Part shown: one piece after another, positions 47,165 to 54,854 of the stretch
Position numbering within the stretch: the first letter of the stretch is position 1
Layout: the number at the start of each line of letters is the position of its first letter
Assembly: GCF_014203095.1 (NCBI RefSeq)
Contig: NZ_JACHIG010000004.1
Location: forward strand, 469,457-533,456
From: Prosthecobacter vanneervenii
GTDB taxonomy: Bacteria > Verrucomicrobiota > Verrucomicrobiia > Verrucomicrobiales > Verrucomicrobiaceae
Direction: 5' to 3'
DNA length: 64,000 nucleotides
The notes under the pieces: model-generated
Told to the model about the DNA's origin: nothing
The model's input: the letters and a program-made list of their open reading frames with translations, nothing else
The model's database searches: none
Made by a program: the position numbers and the translations under genes

Positions 47165-47259
47165 AGATCAGCGCCTTCTGGGGCATCCTCCTCTTCCCCC
47201 ATTCTGAAACGCCTCGGCGTTTGCAAAGCGGCCGCTTTCCCCCATCTTGGCCGCCCTTT

Positions 47260-50082
47260 ATGCCCGAACTCGACAAGACCTACACGCCCGCGGAAGTCGA
47301 AGCCCGCTGGTATCAGCGCTGGCTGGATGACAAATGCTTTGAAGCCGACCCCGCTCGTGTGAGCGAGACCCGCCCGGCCTACTCCATCGTCATCCCTCCG
47401 CCGAATGTGACGGGCATCCTCACCCTCGGCCACGTGCTGAACAACACCATTCAGGACATCCTGGCCCGCCGCGCCCGCATGCTGGGCAAAGAAGTCCTCT
47501 GGCTCCCCGGCACCGACCACGCTGGCATCGCCACCCAGAACGTCGTTGAGAAAACCCTCAAGAAGCAGGGCGTCATCAAGCACCGCGACGACCTCGGCCG
47601 CGAGGCCCTCGTCGCCAAGATCTGGGAGTGGAAGGAAAAGCACGGCGGCATCATCATCGAGCAGCTCAAGAAACTCGGCGCCTCCTGCGACTGGTCCCGC
47701 GAACGCTTCACCTTTGACGACGACTACAACGCCTGCGTCATGCGCGTGTTTGTGGACCTCTACAAAAAGGGCCTCATCTACCGTGGCAAACGCATGGTCA
47801 ACTGGTGCCCCTCCTCCCTCACCGCGCTCAGCGATGAGGAGGTCGTCATGAAGCCCCAGAACGCCATCATGTACCACTTCAAAGTCGAAGTGGTCGAAGA
47901 ACCCGGCACCTGGCTCACCATCGCCACCACCCGCCCCGAAGTCATTCCTGGAGACACCGCCATCGCCGTGAATCCCAAGGACGAGCGCTACACCCATCTC
48001 ATCGGCAAGCACGTCCGCCGCCCGCTCCCCGTCGAAAATCAGGCACTCCTCCCCATCATCGCGGACGAGCATGTGGACTTCACCTTCGGCACCGGCGTCC
48101 TCAAAGTTACCCCCGCGCACGACAAGGCGGACTTCGAAATCGGCCAGCGCCACAGCCTGCCCGTCATCGACGTCATGCATCCCAACGGCGTGCTCAATGA
48201 CCTTGCTGGCAAAGACCTCGCCGGCATGGAGCGCTTCGCCGCCCGCAAACGCGCCGCCGAACTCCTCACGGAAATCGGCAGCCTCGTCAAAGAAGAGCCC
48301 TATCAGAACAACCTCGGCTTCTCCGAGCGCGCCGACGTGCCGATCGAAAGCCGCCTCAGCGAGCAGTGGTTCCTCAAATACCCCAGCGTCAAAGAATCTC
48401 AGGAAGTCGTCGCCAGCGGCGAGATGAAATTCCACCCCGACCGCTGGGCCAAAACCTACGACCACTGGATGACCGGCCTCCAAGACTGGTGCATCAGCCG
48501 CCAGGTCTGGTGGGGCCATCGGATTCCCGTGTGGACAAAAGAATATCCAGATCGTCTATCCTCAGTCAAAGATTCGGACCGTGTTGATGAACTGACTCGC
48601 AATCGAAAGGACGTTGTGGTTCGGCAAGAACCTGAAATCCGATTTGCAGAAGACAACGATACGCCTTCTCGAATCTATGTCTGCTTGGCACCGGAAGACT
48701 CTTCGGATTCTGATCAAAAGAATCTCGTGAAATCCCTCGAGTCCCTCGGCTTCACCCAAGACCCCGACGTCCTCGACACCTGGTTCTCCTCCTGGCTCTG
48801 GCCCTTCGCCACCATGGGCTGGCCCGAAAAGACCGCCACGCTGAAGGCCTTCTACCCCACCACCGACCTCGTCACCGGCCCGGACATCATCTTCTTCTGG
48901 GTCGCCCGCATGATCATGGCCGGCTTCGAATGGATGGGCGAGCTCCCCTTCAAGAACGTCTATTTCACGGGCATCATCCGCGACAAACAAGGTCGCAAAA
49001 TGTCCAAGTCCCTCGGCAACTCGCCCGACCCCCTGGAACTCATTGCCAGCTACAGCGCCGACGCTCTGCGCTTCGGCATCATGCGCAGCGCTCCGCTGGG
49101 CCAGGACATCTGCTTTGATGAAAAGAACGTCGAGCTCGGGCGCAACTTCTGCACCAAGCTCTGGAACGCCGCCCGCTTCCGCCAGATGCAGGGTGGCGAA
49201 ACCGAGACCGATATCAGCGCCGCCCTCCTCAGCAGCGACGACAAGTGGATCCTCCTCCGCCTCAACACCGCCATTACGGAAGTCACCGCCGCCCTCGAAG
49301 ACTATCGCTTCAGCGATGCCACCGCCACCCTCTACCGCTTCTTCTGGAGCGAGTACTGCGACTGGTACATCGAGGCCTCCAAAGCCGTGCTTCAAGGCAG
49401 CGATGCCGCTCGAAAGGCCAACACCCTCGCCGTCATCGACTTTGTCCTCAGCAACACCCTCCGTCTCTTCCATCCCTTCATGCCCTTCATCACCGAAGAG
49501 CTCTGGCACGGCATGGCCTTCAACGACGACCTGCCTGAAAACCAAGGCGGCAACAGCATCATGTTCGCCAAATGGCCCAAGCCGCTCGATGCCGATGAAC
49601 TCGCCTACTTCGGCATCCTGCCGGAAGACGAAAAAGCCGCCAACGACAAATACGAAGCCGTTAATCTCGGCCGCGGCCTCAAGAGCACCTTCAACATCAA
49701 CAAGCGCGTCCGCTTCGTTCTCAAGCCGAACGCGGAACTCCCCGCCCACGAGATCGAAGTCCTCCGCATCCTCCTCAATGCCGAGCCTCTCGATGTTGAT
49801 CCCGCCTTTGCTCCGACCCAAGGCACCCCCAGCGCCCTCACCCCGCTCGGCACCCTCTTCCTCCCGCTCGATGGCCTCATCGACGTCGAGGCCGAGCGCG
49901 CCCGCATCGGCAAAGAAGTCGCCAAAGCCGAATCCGAATTGGAAAAGGTCACCGCCAAGCTCGCCGACGAAAAATTCACCTCCAAGGTCCCGCAAAAAGT
50001 GCTCGACGAGCACCAGCAGCGCAAAACCGACTGGCAGGAAAAACTCGCCAAGCTCAAGGAGATGATGTCCGCCCTCGGTTGA
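47260..50082 (+). CDS. valS: Valyl-tRNA synthetase
   Basis: Attaches valine to tRNA-Val. The 940-residue class I synthetase starts MPELDKTYTPAEVEARWYQ. Catalytic motifs: PPNVTGILTLGHVLN (HIGH-type) and GRKMSKSLGNSPDPLEL (KMSKS). The editing domain has the expected ATTRPEVIPGDTAIAV and VKVTPAHDKADFEIG-like segments. DPDVLDTWFSSWLWPF is intact. Between HRIPVW and that block, the chain is longer than the E. coli-type enzyme by about 35 residues, encoded by a stretch (48540-48735) with visibly lower GC than its flanks. The C-terminal coiled coil (VAKAESELEKVTAKLADEKF) binds tRNA. The frame extends upstream to 47221, but the ATG at 47260 matches the family start. Confidence 0.97.
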   Translation: MPELDKTYTPAEVEARWYQRWLDDKCFEADPARVSETRPAYSIVIPPPNVTGILTLGHVLNNTIQDILARRARMLGKEVLWLPGTDHAGIATQNVVEKTLKKQGVIKHRDDLGREALVAKIWEWKEKHGGIIIEQLKKLGASCDWSRERFTFDDDYNACVMRVFVDLYKKGLIYRGKRMVNWCPSSLTALSDEEVVMKPQNAIMYHFKVEVVEEPGTWLTIATTRPEVIPGDTAIAVNPKDERYTHLIGKHVRRPLPVENQALLPIIADEHVDFTFGTGVLKVTPAHDKADFEIGQRHSLPVIDVMHPNGVLNDLAGKDLAGMERFAARKRAAELLTEIGSLVKEEPYQNNLGFSERADVPIESRLSEQWFLKYPSVKESQEVVASGEMKFHPDRWAKTYDHWMTGLQDWCISRQVWWGHRIPVWTKEYPDRLSSVKDSDRVDELTRNRKDVVVRQEPEIRFAEDNDTPSRIYVCLAPEDSSDSDQKNLVKSLESLGFTQDPDVLDTWFSSWLWPFATMGWPEKTATLKAFYPTTDLVTGPDIIFFWVARMIMAGFEWMGELPFKNVYFTGIIRDKQGRKMSKSLGNSPDPLELIASYSADALRFGIMRSAPLGQDICFDEKNVELGRNFCTKLWNAARFRQMQGGETETDISAALLSSDDKWILLRLNTAITEVTAALEDYRFSDATATLYRFFWSEYCDWYIEASKAVLQGSDAARKANTLAVIDFVLSNTLRLFHPFMPFITEELWHGMAFNDDLPENQGGNSIMFAKWPKPLDADELAYFGILPEDEKAANDKYEAVNLGRGLKSTFNINKRVRFVLKPNAELPAHEIEVLRILLNAEPLDVDPAFAPTQGTPSALTPLGTLFLPLDGLIDVEAERARIGKEVAKAESELEKVTAKLADEKFTSKVPQKVLDEHQQRKTDWQEKLAKLKEMMSALG

Positions 50083-50143
50083 TTTCCCTCACGAAACAGC
50101 CCCGTATCACGATCTATTGAAAACAGGTTTGTTCTCTCTTTGC

Positions 50144-50186
50144 CGTAGCCACCCCGCTACGTACCAGCCCTGAAGGGGCTGCGTAC
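50144..50186. repeat. Tandem short hairpins
   Basis: CGTAGC / GCTACG (50144-50161, 6-nt loop) runs directly into GTAC-CAGCCC / GGGCTG-GTAC (50161-50186) with a TGAAG-type loop. CAGCCCTGAAGGGGCTG-like units are common dispersed intergenic repeats in Verrucomicrobia and Planctomycetes (recalled, not checked). Confidence 0.5.
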
Positions 50187-50222
50187 AGAGCATGAGATCA
50201 ATGGTAACGGAAAGGATATACA

Positions 50223-50287
50223 AGGGTCAGCCAGCTTGTCCTCCGAAGCTCGTAGAGCGAAGGAGGAAGCCTAAGCGAGGTGACCCT
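50223..50287. repeat. Nested 65-nt palindrome
   Basis: Outer arms AGGGTCA (50223-50229) and TGACCCT (50281-50287); inner arms TCCTCC (50239-50244) with GGAGGA (50262-50267), and GCTC (50248-50251) with GAGC (50255-50258) around a GTA loop. As RNA this would be a single long stem with symmetric internal GAA / GAA bulges. It could be a dispersed palindromic element or a structured leader. Confidence 0.55.
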
Positions 50288-50467
50288 GGGTTTACACACA
50301 CAATCCGGGCAGCAAAACCATCGCCTTCTCTGCACACCGCGCCCTCCAGCAGCGTCATCCCGCCTCGCGCAGCTGCCGTTTTCGCGTCATCCACACCCCT
50401 GCCGGGTCTTTTTTGTGTTGATAGCTTTCCTTGCATTCCTCACCAAGCGGTGAACCATCGGCTGCCT

Positions 50468-51334
50468 ATGGCAAAGGTAACCCTCGGCCTGGTGCAAAGC
50501 CGGGCCTTCTCAAGCAAGGAAGAAAGCGTGCAGCAGCATGAGCGGCTCATCCGCGATGCTGCCGCCCGCGGTGCGCAGATCATCTGCCTGCAGGAGCTCT
50601 TCAACACCCCCTACTTCTGCATCACGCAGGACACCGAACTCTTCAATCTCGCCGAGGCCGTCCCCGGCCCCACCACCGACCGCCTCGCTCCGCTCGCCAA
50701 GGAGCTCGGCGTGGTCATCATCGTCCCCCTCTTCGAAAAGCGCGGCCCCGGCCTCTACCACAACACCGCCGCCGTCATCGACGCCGACGGCACCGTGCTG
50801 GGCAAATACCGCAAGATGCACATCCCGCAGGACCCCGGCTTCGAGGAGAAGTTTTACTTCACCCCTGGAGACCTCGGCTACCGCGTCTGGGACACCAAGT
50901 TTGGCCGCATCGGCGTCCTCATCTGCTGGGACCAGTGGTACCCGGAGGCCGCCCGTCTCACTGCCCTCATGGGTGCGGAGATCCTCTTCTATCCCACCGC
51001 CATCGGCTGGCTCCCCAGCGAGAAGGCCGCCCTCGGCGCCGCCCAGCATTGCGCCTGGGAAACCGTGCAGCGTGGCCACGCCGTGGCCAATGGCTGCTAC
51101 CTCGCTGCCGTCAATCGCGTCGGCACCGAGCAGCAGAGCGAATTCTGGGGCCAGAGTTTTGTCGCAAATCCGTATGGAGAAATCGTTGCAAAGGCCTCCG
51201 TGAGCGATGAAGAGATTTTGATCGTTCCGTGTGATCTGACTGCGGTGGAAGATTTTCGCCGCATCTGGCCGTTTTTCCGTGATCGCCGCATTGACACCTA
51301 CGCTCCCCTGACCAAACGCTATATCGATGAGTAA
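50468..51334 (+). CDS. aguB: N-carbamoylputrescine amidohydrolase (nitrilase superfamily)
   Basis: Hydrolyses N-carbamoylputrescine to putrescine, CO2 and ammonia. The 288-residue chain has the nitrilase triad: Glu in IICLQELFNTPYF, Lys in GKYRKMHIPQDPGF, and Cys in GVLICWDQWYPEAARL. The segments LYHNTAAVIDADG and PTAIGWLPSEK match the AguB subgroup. The ATG at 50468 (MAKVTLGLVQ) is the family start. It overlaps aguA by 8 bp (ATGAGTAA), so the two steps of agmatine breakdown are coupled. Confidence 0.95.
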   Translation: MAKVTLGLVQSRAFSSKEESVQQHERLIRDAAARGAQIICLQELFNTPYFCITQDTELFNLAEAVPGPTTDRLAPLAKELGVVIIVPLFEKRGPGLYHNTAAVIDADGTVLGKYRKMHIPQDPGFEEKFYFTPGDLGYRVWDTKFGRIGVLICWDQWYPEAARLTALMGAEILFYPTAIGWLPSEKAALGAAQHCAWETVQRGHAVANGCYLAAVNRVGTEQQSEFWGQSFVANPYGEIVAKASVSDEEILIVPCDLTAVEDFRRIWPFFRDRRIDTYAPLTKRYIDE

Positions 51335-52379
51335 AGCCTCCTATCCCCAAAACTACCGTCTGCCCGCCGAATTCGAGCCGCAGGAGGCTATCTGGTTGTC
51401 CTGGCCTTCCAACAAGGAAAGCTGCCCCAAGACCTACCACAAGCTGCAGGACAAGTTTGGCGAGATCGCCAGCACCATCTCCCGCTACGAGCGCGTGCGC
51501 ATCAATGCCCCGATGCTCAGCCATATGAACATCCGCCTCAGCATCGCCGACAACGAAGGCGACCTCAGCCAGGTGGACATCTACGAGCACAACACCAATG
51601 ACGTTTGGTGCCGCGACCACGGCCCGATTTTCATCAAGCACAACGAGACCGGCAAGCTGGCCATCACCGACTGGGAATTCAACGCCTGGGGCGGCAAGTT
51701 CCCGCCGTGGGATCTCGACAACGCCATCCCTGAAAAGGCCGCTGCCGCTCTCAAGATGGAGCGCTTCACCTCCAAGATGATCCTCGAAGGCGGAGCCATC
51801 GAGACCAACGGCAAAGGCACCCTCCTCACCACCGAGGCCGTCCTGCTCAATCCCAACCGCCACGGCGGCAAGCCCGGCAACAAGGCCGAGGTGGAGAAGG
51901 AGCTCAAAGCCATGCTCGGCGTGAAGGACATCGTCTGGTTCAAGAAAGGCATCGAAGGCGACGACACCGACGGCCACATCGACGACATCGTGCGCTTCAT
52001 CCGCGAAGACGCCGTCATCTGCATGGTCGAGCCCCGCGACTCCGACCCAAATCACAAGGTGCTCAAGGAAATCCGCGAGAAGCTCGACGACGTCCGCGCC
52101 CCCGACGGCGGCAAGCTGGAGATCATCGAAATCGAAATGCCCCAGGCCATCGAGATGAAGGACTGGCGCCTCAGCCGCCTTCCGGCCAGCTACGCCAATT
52201 TCATGATCATGAACAACGCCGTGCTCGTCCCCATCTTCGGTCAGAAGAAGAAGGACGCCGCTGCCGAAGACAAGATCGCTGAGTGCTTCCCCGGCCGTGA
52301 GATCATCTCCATGATGGCCAAGGATCTCGTCACCGAAGGTGGCGCTTTCCACTGCATCAGCATGCACCAGCCGAAGTAA
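51327..52379 (+). CDS. aguA: Agmatine deiminase
   Basis: Converts agmatine to N-carbamoylputrescine and ammonia, supplying the substrate of the AguB enzyme encoded just upstream. The 350-residue protein of the peptidylarginine-deiminase fold contains YEHNTNDVWCRDHGPIF, ILEGGAIETNGKGTLLTT, the catalytic Asp/His region GDDTDGHIDDIVRF and the catalytic Cys in EGGAFHCISMHQPK. A strong terminator follows 30 bp downstream, closing the aguBA operon. The pathway links arginine decarboxylation to polyamine synthesis. Confidence 0.96.
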   Translation: MSKASYPQNYRLPAEFEPQEAIWLSWPSNKESCPKTYHKLQDKFGEIASTISRYERVRINAPMLSHMNIRLSIADNEGDLSQVDIYEHNTNDVWCRDHGPIFIKHNETGKLAITDWEFNAWGGKFPPWDLDNAIPEKAAAALKMERFTSKMILEGGAIETNGKGTLLTTEAVLLNPNRHGGKPGNKAEVEKELKAMLGVKDIVWFKKGIEGDDTDGHIDDIVRFIREDAVICMVEPRDSDPNHKVLKEIREKLDDVRAPDGGKLEIIEIEMPQAIEMKDWRLSRLPASYANFMIMNNAVLVPIFGQKKKDAAAEDKIAECFPGREIISMMAKDLVTEGGAFHCISMHQPK

Positions 52380-52408
52380 GGCGGCACAGAGTTCAGAAAG
52401 ATTAAAGG

Positions 52409-52441
52409 TTTGGCGGTACTGAATAGTACCGCCAAATTTTT
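52409..52441 (+). terminator. Intrinsic terminator of aguBA
   Basis: A perfect 12-bp stem, TTTGGCGGTACT / AGTACCGCCAAA, with a GAAT loop, followed by TTTTT. Confidence 0.93.
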
Positions 52442-52531
52442 ATAATCGCTAAACTTGTTCATAAATAAAGCCGTAGGTCTTTCTAAACACTTACTTGGAG
52501 GTCCGGGACCGTCTGGTACGCTCGGGCCTCT

Positions 52532-53779
52532 ATGATGGCTCTACTTCATCGTGATGTTTCCACTCTGCTCCGCGTGGCCGGAGGCCTGCTCGCCACTCTG
52601 CTGCTAGGCTCTTGCGCCTTGCCGGATGACGCCTTCAGAAACTACTCCGCCGCCAGCCGCATCAGCCAGTGGAACAACGTGCTGGACGCCCTCGGCGGCG
52701 GCAGTGTAAAGCGCGCGGAGAGCGCCGGCAACCGCCCGCTCTTCAATGGTGCCGTCTCCATGAACGTGCCCACCCACGCGGGCTCCATCAATGACATCGC
52801 CCGCCTCTTTGCCGGCATGGATTCCTCCTACAGCCAGACGCCTGCGGTTGCCGCACACAAGGTGCGCATGGACAATCTCTGGGCCAGGCACCAAAACGTC
52901 CATCGCGGCCCCCTCCAGGCCTGGGCCAGCGAGGAGATCCGGGACATCCGCTACGCCAATGCGCTCTTCTACCCCTTCAGCGGTCCGGACTTCCTCTTCG
53001 CCAGCGCCCTGTTTCCCTCGGCGGAAACCTACGTTCTCGCCGGCCTCGAGCCCGCCGAGCCGCTCCCCCGCCTCAGCTCTCTCTCCCAGTCAGAGATCGA
53101 CCACGGCCTCACCGGCCTGCACAACGCCGTCTCCACCATCATGCAGAGCGGCTACTTCATCACCACAGAGATGCGCAGCAATCTCCAGGCCACCCGCTTC
53201 CGCGGCGTGCTGCCCCTGATGATGGCCTTCATGGCCCGCACCGGCCACACCGTTGACTCCGTGGACACTGTCCGCCTCGATGGCGCGGGCAATGTCACCC
53301 TGGCAGGCTCCTCCGGAAACACCGGGCTCATGATCCGCTGCCACACCCCCTTTGGTGCCTCCAAGCGGGTCTTCTACTTCCGCCAGGACCTCTCCAACAG
53401 CGGCGTCAGCGAAGGCGGTTCCTTCCTCACCTTCGTCTCCCGCCTCGGCCGCGTGCCGGCCTTCCTCAAGAGCGCCTCCTACCTCATGCACGAGGACGGC
53501 TTCTCCCACATCCGCAACTACCTCCTCCGCCACAGCAGCGCCATCGTGCAGGACCCCTCCGGCATCCCTTTCCGCGACTTCGGCCGCCACGGCTGGAATC
53601 TCTGGCTCTACGGCAACTACCAGGGCACCCTCGCCATCTTTGGCAGCGGCTGCCAGCAGCCCGACCTCGTCCACGCCTACTCCTCCGGCCAGTATCCGGT
53701 CAAGCCTCTCAGCTTCGGCATCGGTTACCTCATGAACCCCCAGGCCACCTGCCTCATGGTGGGCCGCCCCACCCGCTAG
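52532..53779 (+). CDS. Lipoprotein of unknown family
   Basis: A 415-residue protein with an N-terminal signal ending in the lipobox LGSC (Cys28). The mature part is mixed alpha/beta with no domain I recognise. Notable segments include NARHQNVHRG-like basic patches, HGLTGLHNAVSTIMQSGYFI and RDFGRHGWNLWLYGNYQGTL. It is preceded by the aguBA terminator and AT-rich DNA containing TATAAT at 52441-52446, which may belong to its promoter. Its stop codon TAG is supplied by the first three bases of MITE copy 2; without the insertion the stop would be TAA at the same place, so the protein is not truncated by the element. Confidence 0.75.
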   Translation: MMALLHRDVSTLLRVAGGLLATLLLGSCALPDDAFRNYSAASRISQWNNVLDALGGGSVKRAESAGNRPLFNGAVSMNVPTHAGSINDIARLFAGMDSSYSQTPAVAAHKVRMDNLWARHQNVHRGPLQAWASEEIRDIRYANALFYPFSGPDFLFASALFPSAETYVLAGLEPAEPLPRLSSLSQSEIDHGLTGLHNAVSTIMQSGYFITTEMRSNLQATRFRGVLPLMMAFMARTGHTVDSVDTVRLDGAGNVTLAGSSGNTGLMIRCHTPFGASKRVFYFRQDLSNSGVSEGGSFLTFVSRLGRVPAFLKSASYLMHEDGFSHIRNYLLRHSSAIVQDPSGIPFRDFGRHGWNLWLYGNYQGTLAIFGSGCQQPDLVHAYSSGQYPVKPLSFGIGYLMNPQATCLMVGRPTR

Positions 53780-53944
53780 ACCTGTTCTCGAAAAGAATGT
53801 CCGATTGAACCGGCGAGCGCAGCGGCCCCAGTGGCAAGGCGGGAGCGCCGCCTGCTATTTAAAAATAACAGGCAAGCGACCAACGCAGCCAATGGGCCGC
53901 TCCGCCGCTCGGGCAATGTGACAGGCTTTTCGAGAACAGGTCTA
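53777..53944. mobile_element. MITE copy 2 (168 bp, perfect 19-bp terminal inverted repeats)
   Basis: Both ends read TAGACCTGTTCTCGAAAAG when viewed inwards, a perfect 19-bp terminal inverted repeat including the TA. About 97% identical to copy 1. It starts on the stop codon of the lipoprotein gene and ends 22 bp before the -35 box of rpmB. A short open frame reading out of it (minus strand) ends in the same residues as one at copy 1 and is a by-product of the repeat. Confidence 0.92.
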
Positions 53945-53966
53945 AGGCCGAAAGGCACACTTTTGG

Positions 53967-53994
53967 TTGACGCCAGAAAGTCCTAGGCTACTAT
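53967..53994 (+). promoter_or_regulatory. Sigma-70-type promoter of rpmB
   Basis: -35 TTGACG (53967-53972), 16-bp spacer, -10 TACTAT (53989-53994), about 31 bp before the ATG. Five of six and four of six consensus bases. The MITE lies directly upstream. Confidence 0.6.
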
Positions 53995-54025
53995 CGCGAC
54001 CCCAAATTTTTTCCCAGCACTCATC

Positions 54026-54289
54026 ATGGCTACCATCTGTCAAATCACCGGCGTCGGCGTCACTCGCGGCCACCACATCCATCGCAGCGGTAAGGCCAAG
54101 AAAGAAGGCGGTATCGGTCGTCACATCACCAAGCGCGTGAAGCGCGTGATCCTCCCGAACCTCCGCAGCAAGCGCATCTTCGTCCCCGAACTCAACAAGT
54201 ACGTGGAAGTGAAGCTGACCGCCCGCGCCCTCAAGACCCTCGACAAGAACGGCGCTTACGTCACGCTCAAGAAGGCCGGCCTGATCTAA
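54026..54289 (+). CDS. rpmB: 50S ribosomal protein L28
   Basis: An 87-residue ribosomal protein. MATICQITGVGVTRGHHIHR is the L28 N-terminus, followed by the basic TKRVKRVILPNLRSKRIFVP block and KLTARALKTLDKNG. Normal length for the longer L28 type. It stands alone here (no rpmG next to it), with a predicted promoter at 53967-53994 and a strong terminator 27 bp after the stop. Confidence 0.96.
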   Translation: MATICQITGVGVTRGHHIHRSGKAKKEGGIGRHITKRVKRVILPNLRSKRIFVPELNKYVEVKLTARALKTLDKNGAYVTLKKAGLI

Positions 54290-54315
54290 TCAGCCCCCTC
54301 TGCGTTCCCCCTTTC

Positions 54316-54347
54316 AGGCGGATCTGGCTTCCAGATCCGCCTTTTTT
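54316..54347 (+). terminator. Intrinsic terminator of rpmB
   Basis: A perfect 12-bp stem, AGGCGGATCTGG / CCAGATCCGCCT, with a CTT loop followed by T5. Confidence 0.93.
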
Positions 54348-54442
54348 CGTAATCTGGGGAATGGGGCGAATAACCAGCGCATCTCCACAATGGGCCATCA
54401 GAGTGGTCCGCACAGTCCTCTATGCAGCGCTCCGCTGATGAA

Positions 54443-54716
54443 GGTTATACCACGCACAGCTGAAAACGGGTCTCATGGGTGGAAGCCAGCAGCCCATGCG
54501 GCCAGCCAGCGCTCTGGCGGAGAGGGATCGTCCCGATCCCTCACGCGCACACATCGCCCTGCATTCTCGCGTCTCCACAAAGCCGAGCCTCCCACAGATC
54601 ATCCAACGCCATCGCACATCCGCGAACAAGCTGCGGGTGGGGGTATCAAGATGTTCCCCCTCCGTCGGCTCGTGCCTCCACCTTCAGACCCGTTTTCAAC
54701 TGATCGTGGTATTACC
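54443..54716. mobile_element. Second MITE-like element with 31-bp imperfect inverted repeats
   Basis: The left end 54443-54473 and the reverse complement of the right end 54686-54716 agree at 27 of 31 positions (both contain ATACCACG and end TGAAAACGGGTCT). The 212 bp between them hold a 9-bp hairpin GAGGGATCG / CGATCCCTC (54522-54542) and no convincing gene. Target duplication was not recognised. It may be a non-autonomous element or the remnant of an insertion sequence. Confidence 0.7.
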
Positions 54717-54854
54717 GCTTCGTTGCTGGCAAGACACCCCTAGGGAGACGCTGAATAAATCCCAGATCGCAGGGGGGTGAAAATCACACTGAAGTGATTC
54801 GGAAGGTATTCTCTGCGGTCTTCTAATCTCTCGCGGTGTTAAATCAGTGGTTCC
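54717..54854. other. Intergenic tail with a hairpin and the empty MITE site
   Basis: It contains a dyad AATCAC / GTGATT (54782-54799) and the uninterrupted host repeat (54803-54839). No gene is seen. Confidence 0.6.
54803..54839. repeat. Uninterrupted copy of the host repeat (empty MITE site)
   Basis: The 21-bp left flank of MITE copy 1 (54803-54823), a single TA (54824-54825) and its 14-bp right flank (54826-54839) occur here contiguously. This defines the exact insertion point. Confidence 0.88.

Larger units (their letters stand above)
46834..47259. other. Intergenic stretch upstream of valS, filled with repeats
   Basis: No gene. It contains a small palindrome (46879-46900), the interrupted dispersed repeat (46961-46981 and 47151-47164) with MITE copy 1 inside it (46982-47150), and a perfect 7-bp hairpin AAACGCC / GGCGTTT at 47207-47222, 38 bp before the valS start. 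The valS promoter was not identified and must lie between or within these repeats. Confidence 0.7.
50083..50467. other. Intergenic region with several palindromes upstream of aguB
   Basis: No gene; an open frame in phase with aguB extends to 50192 but is Arg/Pro/Ser-rich and unlike the enzyme family. It holds tandem hairpins (50144-50186) and a 65-nt nested dyad (50223-50287). The rest (50288-50467) shows nothing I can name; the aguBA promoter is probably here. Confidence 0.6.

Noticed and set aside
46981..50013. Two ~500-aa minus-strand frames opposite valS, one starting in the MITE
   Set aside because: Shadows of valS. The shared end with the frame at 53776-53958 comes from the MITE sequence itself and not from a conserved protein.
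50192..50467. N-terminal extension of aguB by 92 residues
   Set aside because: In frame but Arg/Pro/Ser-rich, covers palindromic repeats, and the nitrilase fold starts at MAKVTLGLVQ.
51111..52367. 418-aa minus-strand open frame
   Set aside because: Antisense to the well-supported aguB/aguA pair.
54390..54780. Small open frames of 70-117 aa downstream of rpmB
   Set aside because: Overlapping frames in the inverted-repeat element, no shared composition with the genes around and no ribosome-binding site.
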